From NCBI GenBank assembly GCA_039105265.1, contig JAPFFF010000012.1:5208001-5272000 (forward strand): a DNA stretch of 64,000 nt. The letters run 5' to 3'. Positions 30,047 to 40,652 of the stretch are shown here, piece after piece. This DNA is from Tritrichomonas musculus. Its lineage: Eukaryota > Parabasalia > Tritrichomonadida > Tritrichomonadidae. Each line of letters opens with the position of its first letter. Position 1 is the stretch's first letter. Under the pieces are notes generated by a model. The model was given only the letters and a program-made list of their open reading frames with translations. It had not been told where the DNA came from and did no database searches. The position numbers and the translations under genes are program-made.

Positions 30047-31355
30047 TGAGAAAGGGCGGCCAACAAAAGCTTTCACATCTAACTCAAAGTACAGTTATAT
30101 TGGAAATTATATATTCTAATATTAATATATATATTAAAATTAATTACTAATGCATCTCATGATTACTTTTATTTTATTTTAAATAATTAGATATTTTTAT
30201 TTTTTAAAAATTGAATTAATTTGAATGAAATATAAAAATAATATTTTTCTTTTTTCTCAATAATCTTCAAATATTATAAATTTCAAATCAAAAAATATTT
30301 TTATATATTCATTCATAAAATAAACAATTATATTAAGAATAAAAATCATTGGATTTTTTTTTATTCACATAGTATATCATCTTAAATTAAATAACTTTTT
30401 TACGGAATAAGATCTGAATGTTTATAATAAAACAATTTTTTGTGTTTTGAAAAGCTAAAAACAAATAAATTAAAATTTTCTTAATTGGTTGAAATAATCA
30501 TAAGACGGGAAAAATCAAATATGTTTAAAGCATTAATGGAGTATAATTGATATATATAATCAATTATTGTAATTTGTTTGCGATTTTAATTTAAATGTAA
30601 AGCTATATAAATCTCAATATGATAACAGTCAAACGAATCATGATTTTGATTTTTAATTATAAATATACTATAAGTATATAATATTTCACCTCTAATTATG
30701 GAATGAAACATTTTAATTTGATGGAACTAATGATATGAATCTCTCCATAATGTAATTATTTCAACGTTACTTTTAGAAATCAATATATTTAAATCATGTA
30801 TGTTGCATATATAGAATTTATTTACAAAATAAATCTTTTTTTGAAAGAATCAAGGCCATTTTTGTTTTTTAGATCGGCTTTATTTTGCCATTATTGAAAT
30901 AAAATAAATATTTCTCAATAATTTGAGTTAGTATTTAAATATTAATTATTTTATTAGTTCTATTTTTATTTAATTAATATAAATAAAGAATTAATTTATA
31001 AAAGGATGTGCCAATTTTTAGATATTTTCTTTTTAAAATGCTCTTACAAAATTTTTTGTATCAAAGGTATCTCAACGAAAAACAAAATTATTTAAAAAAC
31101 GATTGCTTAAATATTGCATATTTATATACCAAGTAATTGAAACTCATATTTAATTCAGGATATATCTCATTTTAGCAGATCGGATATTATGGATATTGAT
31201 GCATTGACCAAAATAAAACAAAATATTATTAACAATATTTAATACAAATATTAAATATATAGTTATTATTTGTAAATGTACTTATTTTAATGAGATAAAT
31301 GGAAAATAATAGCAAATTTTAAATTCATTCAATTTCGTTGGCCTCCCTTTGTACC
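30047..31355. mobile_element. Mariner-like relic bounded by TA
   Basis: CTGAGAAAGGGCGGCCAAC after TA near 30047 matches the reverse complement of the right side (CAAAGGGAGGCCAACG before TA near 31355) with a 3-4-base gap. The interior is AT-rich and has no transposase. Related ends (GGTACTGAGATTTTGGCC) occur at 60335 and 60826. The sequence outside the right end (31356-31400) is about 80% similar, inverted, to 60290-60340. This is a decayed family; the boundaries are approximate. Confidence 0.4.
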
Positions 31356-32068
31356 GTATCTCAAAATTCTTCATAACACTCAGAATAACTACTGAACGCT
31401 ATTGAGAGATATATTCAAAATTTATGAACATTACAAATTCTTTTTCTAAAGACCATTGAATTTTTTTCAACTTTTTCAAGAGTCTTAGAAAAGATTTTCA
31501 ATATATCTCAAAATTTCAAAATGGATAAACATTTTGAATCTTGATTATCTTTTCACAAAAAACAAAAGTGAAAAAAAGATATCAAAATAATAAAATAAAC
31601 AAAAAAGAAATAAAATAGGTAATAATTTAAAAATTTAGTATTAAAAAAAGATTAAAGACCTCAGAAATATCTGTCTGACACGGAAATATCTGTCTGACAT
31701 TTTAACAAAACTCATGAATATTATCAGATTACAATCTTCATTTTTACACGCCTTGACATATATCATTTTATAATAATAAATCCAAAATATTAAAAAAAAA
31801 AAATTGATTTTTTAATGAAATTTTCCATCTTTTTAACTTTTTTAAAGAAATTCCTACACATATTCTTTTTATTGATATGATTAATATTTCTATTTGTTTT
31901 TATGAATAAAATAATTTGATTTTAAATTTATTTATGTGCATATGTATAAGAAGTTCCAAAATTATTTTAAAGCCTATAAATAAACATATAAAATAAAAAA
32001 AAGAATTGAAAATGTTCTGAAAAGTAAATACAAATATATCTTTATTAAATAATTAAATCTAAAGAATA

Positions 32069-32861
32069 TAGACTTGTTAAAAGTCCGGGACAAATGCACT
32101 TTTCATGGACTTTTTGTGGACTCGGGACTTGGCGTGGACCTAACAAACCTTGTCAATTTATTTTTATTTTATATCTCAAAAAAGAACTCATTTTATGCAT
32201 ATATTTTATAGTTTATTTGTTTATTTAATTTTTTTTGTTTATTTAAATAGAAAAGTAGTAACTAATATGAGTAAATTATATTTGAATGTTTTTAATCATG
32301 AAAAAAAATGTCATAAACAATTGAAAGAATTTTGGAAATCCTGGCAGATGGACCAAAATATTTCAAAGAAATTTTATAATTCTTTTATTTTGTGAAAAAA
32401 TAAAAAATGCTAAAAAAATTGAAAGAATTTTGGAAGTCCTGACAGATGGACCAGATTATTTCTGAGAAATAATAATTCGATCATTTATTTTGTGAATAAA
32501 AAAAAATGCTAAAAAAATTGAAAGAATTTTGGAAGTCCTGACAGATGGACCAGATTATTTCTGAGAAATAATAATTCGATCATTTATTTTGTGAATAAAA
32601 AAAAATGCTAAAAAAATTGAAAGAATTTTGGAAGTCCTGACAGATGGACCAGATTATTTCTGAGAAATTATAAATAATTTTTATTTTGTGAATAAATAAA
32701 AAATGCTAAAAAAAATGAATGAATTTTGGAAGTCCTGGCAGATGGACCAGTACATTTCAGAGAAATTATAAATAATTTTTATTTTGTGAATAAATAAAAA
32801 ATGCTAAAAAAATTTGAATGAATTTTGTAAGTCCACAGGTCCATGGACTTCAACAAGTCTA
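32069..32861. mobile_element. 793-bp element nested in the pogo transposon
   Basis: The ends TAGACTTGTTAAAAGTCC and, inverted, TAGACTTGTTGAAGTCC are flanked by identical 8-bp sequences AAAGAATA (32061-32068 and 32862-32869). The interior holds about five copies of a unit near 105-110 bp (AATGCTAAAAAAATTGAAAG ... TTTATTTTGTGAAT) between about 32270 and 32830. There is no gene; the 81-aa ORF at 32150-32395 is not credible. The 8-bp duplication suggests a hAT-type non-autonomous element. Confidence 0.75.
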
Positions 32862-33007
32862 AAAGAATATTATCATTTATATTGTATTATTATTATTATT
32901 AATTATTATTTTTTTATATAATTTGTAAAAATATTTAGTAAAAAAATAAAAAAAACGCTAAAAAAACCGAAAAAAAAAAACGGTTTTGATTATTTCCCTT
33001 TAAATTG

Positions 33008-34759
33008 ATGAATATACAAAAGAAAGCAACTTGTCCTACTGCGCATGATTTTGTTAGCAGTTTTCTAAGTCAGAACTTTGAAAAATCCCCTTGGGTTCTA
33101 AAGCATATAGATAAGGCCCAAAATGATAGCCGATGCAATATATCAGATTCTTTTGATATCGATACAAGTCGTCTAAAATCAGCAGTTGACTATATAAATG
33201 AATACAATACACCTGATGATTGCCAAGTATTCAATTTTGAGCAAACAAATGCAAGCAATGCTAGTAAAAACGAAAATTTGCCTTTGCCTGATTTTCAAGC
33301 TGAAAACGACATCGACCAAATAACCATTCAAAAATACGATTCAAGTGATGCTAGTTTTCCTGGCGATGAGCTTTCAAAAGAAGAGGAAGAAGAAGAAGCT
33401 CTTGATTTAAGGCATGTATACATGAAAAATGCTCGCCCTCCTTTAACTTTTATGCCGGATAGCTTTGATTCCTGTGGGAATGATTTTCAAAACCTCATTC
33501 GACCAAATATCGATTCAATTTTATCAATGTCATATTACCAAGAACAAATTTATTTTGTTTTAGGTTTAACAAACGGAAAGCTTCAAAGAGATATAGCCAA
33601 ATTTTTTAACATTAAACCAGGCACTGTATCAACTCATTATAAGCGCATGATGACAGAAAAAAAAGAAGTTGGAAAACCAATATCACTTAATGATCAAGAG
33701 ATTGAAATTGTAAGAGAATACATAGAACACAGATTTTATCAAAAAGATATACCGACTACTTATTCAGTTGGGCATTTTATCTATGACAGTTTTGATAAAA
33801 TAATAATAACTGATACATTAACAAAACTTTTAAGCCGACTAAAAATTGCAAAGAGTGTGATCGCAAAACCTATCGATAGCACACGTAGTGAAGTTCCGTT
33901 TGAAGACATTAAAATATATTATTCCCAATTAGAAGACTTTCTCAAATTTCATAAAGTTCTTGACCATTTCGTAATGAACACAGACGAGTCGGGCTTTCAG
34001 GCCTATGCTAATGCAAAGCCTCAATTTGTATACATACCTTTCACAGAAAATCAAAAAGACTTGTATTATCCAGTGCAAAGACAATCGAAGCATGCAACTT
34101 TTATAGCAACCGTTGCAGCAGATGGCACAAAATTTGAAACAGTTGTAATAATTGAAAGAACAACAGTTGAAAAAGAATTGTATCATATGGGGTATAGACC
34201 GAACTGTGGTTATCATTTCGTAGCTCAAGATAACGGTTTTGTAACCGCCGAAATTTGGGATTACTGGGCCGACACAATATTTTTCCCAGAGTGCAACAGA
34301 AGAAGAGAAAAGTACCATTATTCTGGCCCAATAGTGCTGTTAATTGACGGTTGCTCAGCTCACTTCAGTGATTATTTTTGGGATGAATGCACATTTTACG
34401 GTGTATTTGTTTTTGTAGAACCACCAGGATCATCCGATCAACTACAAGTTTTGGATATTGGACTGTTTGGGATCCAGAAAAAATCGATAAAAAAAGTAAA
34501 CGTGCGAAAAGATGTTAACGAACAAACCAAAATGTTGGTCGAAATATTAAACTCATGGGAAAATGCAGCACATGCATCAAACATCAATTCGGCATTTGAA
34601 CAAGCTGGTTTCTCTAAGTATCAACTAGAAGGTGATGATGAGGAAATGTTTTACATGAAAGTAGATATTAATAATGCCATCAGGATACGAGGATACCAAA
34701 CATCACCTGTTGTTCATGGTGATGATTTAAAAAAACGTATAAAAGTTCAAAAATTTTAA
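33008..34759 (+). CDS. Pogo/Tigger-type transposase (DDE_1), 583 aa
   Basis: The ATG at 33008 is chosen; the frame is open one TTG codon earlier. An acidic low-complexity N-terminal third precedes a helix-turn-helix-like region (about 195-222, LQRDIAKFFNIKPGTVSTHY). The catalytic core then follows, with D326 in MNTDESGF, D447 in LLIDGCSAHF and D483 in LQVLDIGLFG. The second and third aspartates are separated by 35 residues, as in the DDxD triads of pogo elements. The PPGSSDQLQVLD block corresponds to the P-P-x-T-x-x-L-Q-P-L-D signature. The frame is complete, so it could be active apart from the nested insertion upstream. Confidence 0.9.
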   Translation: MNIQKKATCPTAHDFVSSFLSQNFEKSPWVLKHIDKAQNDSRCNISDSFDIDTSRLKSAVDYINEYNTPDDCQVFNFEQTNASNASKNENLPLPDFQAENDIDQITIQKYDSSDASFPGDELSKEEEEEEALDLRHVYMKNARPPLTFMPDSFDSCGNDFQNLIRPNIDSILSMSYYQEQIYFVLGLTNGKLQRDIAKFFNIKPGTVSTHYKRMMTEKKEVGKPISLNDQEIEIVREYIEHRFYQKDIPTTYSVGHFIYDSFDKIIITDTLTKLLSRLKIAKSVIAKPIDSTRSEVPFEDIKIYYSQLEDFLKFHKVLDHFVMNTDESGFQAYANAKPQFVYIPFTENQKDLYYPVQRQSKHATFIATVAADGTKFETVVIIERTTVEKELYHMGYRPNCGYHFVAQDNGFVTAEIWDYWADTIFFPECNRRREKYHYSGPIVLLIDGCSAHFSDYFWDECTFYGVFVFVEPPGSSDQLQVLDIGLFGIQKKSIKKVNVRKDVNEQTKMLVEILNSWENAAHASNINSAFEQAGFSKYQLEGDDEEMFYMKVDINNAIRIRGYQTSPVVHGDDLKKRIKVQKF

Positions 34760-35040
34760 GACTCATTTAATAAACTTTAACTTTTTTATTAATTTATTTG
34801 TTTTCCTTTTTTAAATATTATTTAAATAAAATAATTTATTATTTAAATATTTTATGAATTAATTATTTGGAAAAATAATAATGAATGAACTTTTTGAGAA
34901 AGAATTGTCTTTGATTAATTTTATTGGTAAAATATATAATATTTTATAGTAAATATATTTAGAATAAAAAAATAAATCCATTTTAATAATTATTATTCAT
35001 AAATATTAAGGAAAAAAGTGTCCGACAGATATTTCCGTGT

Positions 35041-35497
35041 ACTACAGATTTATCGTCAGTCTTTATAAGAAAAAAAAAAAAAAGAGAAAAAGTAACAAGT
35101 TTGAACTAGAAAAGCCTTAATTCGACAAAATTCTTCACATTGTTTTGGGATTTAGTTATGTTCAAAGATCATTCACTACTAAAAGAGAGGTAATCTCCAA
35201 TTGAAGAGCTTATCTTACGCTCAGCTAATGCCTATTCGCTTTTTGATGAATCTTGATCCAGTTTTATTTGCTTTTCGTTGAATATTTTTCTTCGTTCGAT
35301 TTGAATTTTGAAGCAGTTTGAAAATGATTTTGAGAACGATGCAATATAATTGCCCACTGAAGTCATTTGATGTAAATGCGCGATTGAAAATTGCTTTATT
35401 TGATTGGTTTGAGTAATCTTTTTCTTTATGTTTGGCTTTGCAAATAATGAAAACCGCTAGAAATTATCTCAAAAAGTTTCATCCGAATGCCTCTACT
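35041..35497. other. Intergenic sequence between pogo and the giant MULE
   Basis: About 450 bp, less AT-rich than its surroundings, with no recognisable gene or repeat. It ends at the 9-bp duplication ATAATATAT (35498-35506). Confidence 0.5.
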
Positions 35498-35550
35498 ATA
35501 ATATATGGAAAATCTTCACTTTTTCCCACTTTTTCAAAAAAAAAGTTGAT

Positions 35551-38500
35551 TTTTTTCTGAAAACATTTTTTATTATGCATTTTTTTCAAAAAAAAAATAA
35601 AGTTATGCATTTTTTTAAAAAATTTAAAAAAATAGTTGAAAAATTTGGTTAGGCAATTTAGGTATTCATGGAGGAAAAATCCCCAAAAAATATATATTGA
35701 TCACTGTATGATGAAAGTTATAATGGCATAAATTTTATTCGAAAATTTCATTTCCACTCAAGATATCTAATTTGATTTCGATAAAGAGTTTCAATAAAAA
35801 GCTACAAAAGTATGCAAACAATGCACAATCGTATTTCAATTCACTATTTATACTCTTATTAATCAATTCTTAAATTTGATAATTATCAATTTATTTCGAA
35901 TATTCGATATTTTTATTACTCTGTTTAAGTAATCCACTTTTCCGTTATATATAAGATTTTTTATCATATTTTACATACAATAACTCCAGTAAATGATATG
36001 AATTGCGTTTTAAAATTTTTATATTTATCAATGATATCCAAAAATCCTCATAGATAATATACATAAATTTGTATTAAATATATATTAAATTAAATGTATA
36101 TTTATGTTATACTGCTTATACTTCTTTATTTTCTTTTTTCATCGAGGAAAAGCCGATAATTATTCATAAATATAAACGTATTATCAAACGTGCATTATGT
36201 AAAAAATCAAATATTTCTAAAATATGATGAGGAAAATAATATTAATTTTATGAAAAATGTAATTATTAAATTAAACTTTTCATTTTACGCAGAAAATAAA
36301 CAGATTTAAATAAAAAAGTATAAATTAAAAATGATTTTTTAAAAAATGCTTTTTATTCATTATTTGCTCATTATGAATAAATTAATTATGATGATGACAA
36401 TTGCAAAAAAGATGATAACTGAAGAGACGAAGAGGAAAAAAATGATGATGAAGATAGCGAAGAAAAAGAAGAAGACGATGATGAATGCATTGAAGAAGAA
36501 GAAGACGATGGTGAAGAAGAAGACGACGACGATGATTGCATTGAAGAAGAAGAAGATGAAGAAGAAGAAGAAGAAGAAGAAGAAGAAGAAGAAGACGATG
36601 AAGAAGAAGAAGAAGAAGACGATGAAGAAGAAGAAGAAGAAGACGATGATGATTGCATTGAAGAAGAAGAAGAAGAAGAAGACGATGAAGAAGAAGAAGA
36701 ATAAGACGATGATGATTGCATTGAAGAAGAAGAAGAAGACGATGGTGATGAAGAAGAAGAAGAAAACGATGAAGAAGAAGACGATGATGATTGCATTGAA
36801 GAAGAAGAAGAAGACGATGGTGAAGAAGAAGAAGACGATGGTGAAGAAGAAGAAGACGATGGTGAAGAAGAAGAAGACGATGGTGAAGAAGAAGAAGACG
36901 ATGGTGAAGAAGAAGAAGAAGAAGACAATGATGATTGCATTGAAGAAGAAGAAGAAGACGATGGTGATGATGATGAAGAAGAAGACGACGATGATTGCAT
37001 TGAAGAAGAAGAAGAAGAAGATGATGATGATGAAGATGAAGAAGAAGAAGAAGAAGAAGTAGAATACGATGAAGAAGAAGAAGACGATTAAGAAGAAGAA
37101 GAAGAAGACGATGATGATTGCATTGAAGAAGAAGAAGATGATGATGAAGATGAAGGTGATGAAGATGATGAAGATGGAAAAGAAGAAGATGATGAAGATG
37201 GAAAAGAAGAAGATGATGAAGATGGAAAAGAAGAAGAAGATGAAGATGATGAAGACGATGAAGATGATGAAGAAGAAGACGATGCTGATGATGAAGATGG
37301 AGAAGAAGACGATGAAGATGATGATGAAGATGAAGGTGATGAAGATGATGAAGATGGAAAAGAAGATGATGATGAAGATGGAAAAGAAGAAGACGATGAA
37401 GATGATGAAGACGATGAAGATGATGAAGACGATGAAGATGATGAAGAAGAAGACGAAGAAGAAGACGATGCTGATGATGAAGATGGAGAAGAAGACGATG
37501 AAGATGATGATGAAGATGAAGGTGATGAAGATGATGAAGATGATGAAGATGGAAAAGAAGAAGATGATGAAGATGGAAAAGAAGAAGACGATGAAGATGA
37601 TGAAGACGATGAAGATGATGAAGACGATGAAGATGATGAAGAAGAAGACGAAGAAGAAGACGATGCTGATGATGAAGATGGAGAAGAAGACGATAAAGAT
37701 GATGATGAAGAAGAAGACGATGATGATGATGAAGATGGAGAAGAAGACGATAAAGATGATGATGAAGAATACGATGAAAAAGACGATGATGATGATGAAG
37801 ATGAAGATGGAGAAGAAGACGATGATGATGAAGAAGATGAAGACGATGCTGATGAAGAAAAAGAAGACGATGATGATGATGATGATGAAGACGAAGATGA
37901 TGATGAAGAAGATGAAGATGAAGACGAAGACGATAATGAAGAAGAAGAAGAAGAAGACGATGATGATGATATGGAGAAGAAGAAGAATAAGACAATGATG
38001 ATGGTGGAGAAGGAGAAGAAGAAGAAGACGATAATGGTGATGATGATGGAGGAGAAAAAGAAGACGATAATAATGATGATGAAGAAAAATATGATGAAGA
38101 TGATGGAGAAGAAGAAGAATATGATGATAGTAGAGAAGAAGAAGAAGACGATAATGATTGCATTGAAGAAAATGATGATGATGATGAAGAGGAAGAAGAA
38201 GAAAAAAAGGATCAGAGGAAGATGATTGAAATGAAAAAGAATACGATGGCAAAAGAGGAGAAAGAAAGATAATGATGATGACTATACTGATAAAGAAGAA
38301 AATAAAGAAATTTGGCAATGATAATAACTATTTAAGTATTTTTATGGCACTTTGATTGTTATTATTAGCGCTTGAGATTGTTAACAGAGTTATTCAAGAT
38401 ATTAATCTGCAATTATGTATTTGCTTCAAAATATATATAGCATTTTTATGTGATAAATTGATTTAAATTATCTATTTTAAAATATTTAAGATGGTATTGT

Positions 38501-38730
38501 TATCAATCTATAGAGCATTTTGATATAAAAATGGCAATATCATACTGGCTGAAATGTGAGGTGAAAATATGATCGAAAATGTAAGGGCGAATGTTTGATT
38601 ATCATATTTTAAATAAATATAGTAATATATCATTATGCTAATGTATATATACTTTACAATTATCCTATAAATGAATGAGATATTGATCCAAAACTGAATA
38701 TAGATGCACAAAAATATTTTTATAAAAGCA
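35551..38730 (+). repeat. Left arm of an 8.2-kb inverted repeat (foldback)
   Basis: About 3.18 kb, present in inverted form at 40653-43760. The outer 800 bp and the inner 450 bp are practically identical between arms. The central part (about 36410-38270) is GAA/GAT/GAC microsatellite and differs in length and order. In one frame the microsatellite reads runs of E and D broken by DDDDCIEEEE blocks with occasional stops. The K/M and S/L/F-rich frames on either strand are artefacts. The copies have clearly diverged by repeat slippage only. Confidence 0.93.
36410..38270. repeat. GAA/GAT/GAC microsatellite tract, left copy
   Basis: About 1.9 kb built of GAA, GAC and GAT triplets with a recurring GATGATTGCATTGAAGAAGA unit in the first 700 bp and GAAGATGGAAAAGAAGA units later. 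It keeps one triplet phase for most of its length, so the G-first frame would encode an acidic D/E protein. Stops such as GAATAAGAC at about 36701 and a TAG at about 37059 break it. I do not call a gene. Confidence 0.85.
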
Positions 38731-38899
38731 GTCTAAGCTTTAGCACTTATATAAGACTATTTGATTTCATGTACCAATATATCATATTAAAATCTTAATT
38801 ATTTTTTGATATAAAAATAAAACCTGCAAGAATCACTGATATTAATACCAAACTTCAGTATTTATATAGATTGAAGGAGAGATATATAATTTCTACAAG

Positions 38900-39586
38900 C
38901 AAATGAAGTCCTCAAAGATAGGACCCTGAATAAGATTCTCTTTGGCTTGTGTGGAAGATATATGTTTATCTCTGTGAGTCAGTATATTTACGAGATGCTA
39001 TGATTTATAAACGATCATATTAAAGAAAACTCAAATGCTAACGACGAAGAGATAGCAAAAATATTGAATACTTATCTCACTGTTGATGAAACAATGGGGT
39101 TTTAGATATACGTAAAGGCAGAATTGAGACATTTGAGGCTGATAATACGAGTTTAAAAACTACGATAGCCGTTTTTGAAGCCAGAATTGCTGCTCTCGAA
39201 GAGAAAAATGAACTTATCAACCCAAATTTAATAGAATGTTGATTTATCACATGTTCGGTCAATGTTGGAAAGTTATAGTGTACATAATAAATTAATAAAT
39301 ATTATGCTAATTTATTCTATCCATATACTGAAACATATCAAAACAAAACTTCTGAAAAGAGAGTACATGATAATGTTGAATGTGATGATGCTAAAAATCC
39401 TAAAATTATGTATACTATAACTTTCTTCAACAATTTATCTTAATAAAGAGGCCTTTCTATTCACTAGTTCAAATACACAAATTAATGAAAACATAACTCA
39501 TCTTACCATAGCAAGTGTTATGCTTGATAAAGGTATTGAAATGGTTGATAATGAAGATAATGAGATTATTTATGATGACTAGAAAA
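38900..39586 (+). pseudogene. Fragmented relic with coiled-coil segment
   Basis: Forward frames give pieces that look coding: DIRKGRIETFEADNTSLKT then AVFEARIAALEEKNELINPN (coiled coil), NLFYPYTETYQNKTSEKR, and NTQINENITHLTIASVMLDK ending in EDNEIIYDD and TAG at about 39583. TAA/TAG stops and frameshifts separate them; one TGA follows LIEC at about 39240. The coiled-coil piece resembles EHEVLKTKIDDLKSRLVVLE at about 50920, so the two relics may come from the same gene family. Function unknown. Confidence 0.4.
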
Positions 39587-39796
39587 GTTAGAGTTTTTTT
39601 TTTTTTTTTTTTGTAGAAAACACAGTGATATCGTTGGTGCGGTTAGGTCTAGGTGGCAGTTTAGGAACAACAGCCTAACGTATACTACTTATTATACTTT
39701 TAGCAAAAATGAAATTATAATATAGGGTGGTCGATATTGACCTAGAAAAAAATTTTGTAAGTAAAAAATTAAAGTTATTTCATGATAAATATTTTT

Positions 39797-40045
39797 TTAG
39801 ATAACATAATCTCCATCGAGTTCAATACAGCGTTTGAGTCTTTTTTCCCAGTTTTCAAAAAGTGATTTAAAAAATTGCTTTGATTTTGAAGTCAAAAATT
39901 CATTAATGGCAGAAAGAAGCTCTTCCTCAGATTCGAACTCTCTTCCTCTGAAATAATCCTTCACAGTCCCGAATAATCCAAAGTCAGATGGTGCTAAATC
40001 GGGACTGTAAGGAGGATGAGGAATTCTTTCAAAGGTATGTCCCTC
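39797..40045 (-). pseudogene. Mariner transposase C-terminal fragment
   Basis: The minus-strand frame contains HPPYSPDLAPSDFGLFG, the signature of the third catalytic aspartate block of mariner transposases, followed by KDYFRGREFESEEEL and a normal C-terminal helix to a stop codon. Only about 83 residues of the transposase remain. Upstream the frame runs into unrelated sequence at about 40046, and the first two catalytic residues are missing. No matching terminal repeat was found. It lies in the spacer of the foldback module. Confidence 0.85.
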
Positions 40046-40652
40046 GAACATAAAAATAAAAAAAATAAACGTACATAAAATTAAACGTCTGTTTAGTAAA
40101 CCAGTATATTGATTTCGATTTAATGCTTTTATGGTTAAATTTATATACATATATACTAGTTATTTTTTAAAAAAATTTTCTCCGATTGCTTATACAAATA
40201 AAAAAGATAAATAAAAGATAAATATTTTTGTATTCTTCCAGGATAAATACTAACAAAATAGAGGTCTAATTGTGATTGTCTCGAATATTCATTAAATCTT
40301 ATATCATTAGTGATTGCATGAATAAAACTAAATACAAAGTATTTGATCAATAAACATATTTATAATATAAGAAAGGAGATTTTTTAGGCTATTATAGGAC
40401 ATTAATTGATGGTAACTCCCAATATAACAATTAAATATGAATATTTACTAATAATTAGTAAATTATCTATAGTAGTTTAGTAGTATACCTAGTATGTAAC
40501 CTGACATATTGTCAATGGTGTCAACTATGCTAAATATGTAGATATTGTGTGAATTTGGCACTGTTGATATCAAATTCATTTTTATTAAAACATACCTGAT
40601 ATCCCCTTATCTGTTATTCATTTTTTTTCTCATTAGAAATGCAAAAGCCTGG

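Larger units (their letters stand above)
31678..35040. mobile_element. Pogo-type DNA transposon
   Basis: The left end ACACGGAAATATCTGTCTGACA (31678 on) and the reverse complement of 35018-35040 (ACACGGAAATATCTGTCGGACA) form terminal inverted repeats. A second partial copy of the same word lies just outside on the left (31661-31680). TA follows the right end, but the left flank is GA, so the duplication is not clean. An intact pogo transposase lies inside, and a 793-bp foreign element sits in its 5' region. Total about 3.4 kb. Confidence 0.75.
38731..40652. other. Spacer between the foldback arms
   Basis: 1.9 kb of unique sequence containing a fragmented coding relic (38900-39586), a T tract (39598-39612), a mariner transposase tail (39797-40045) and AT-rich sequence. 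No intact gene is present. Confidence 0.7.

Noticed and set aside
36346-38318. ORFs rich in K/M/T, S, or F/I/L/H on both strands of the triplet tract, and the same at 41067-42964
   Set aside because: Pure consequence of GAA/GAT/GAC repeats; they share sequence with their inverted copies and lack any complex segment.
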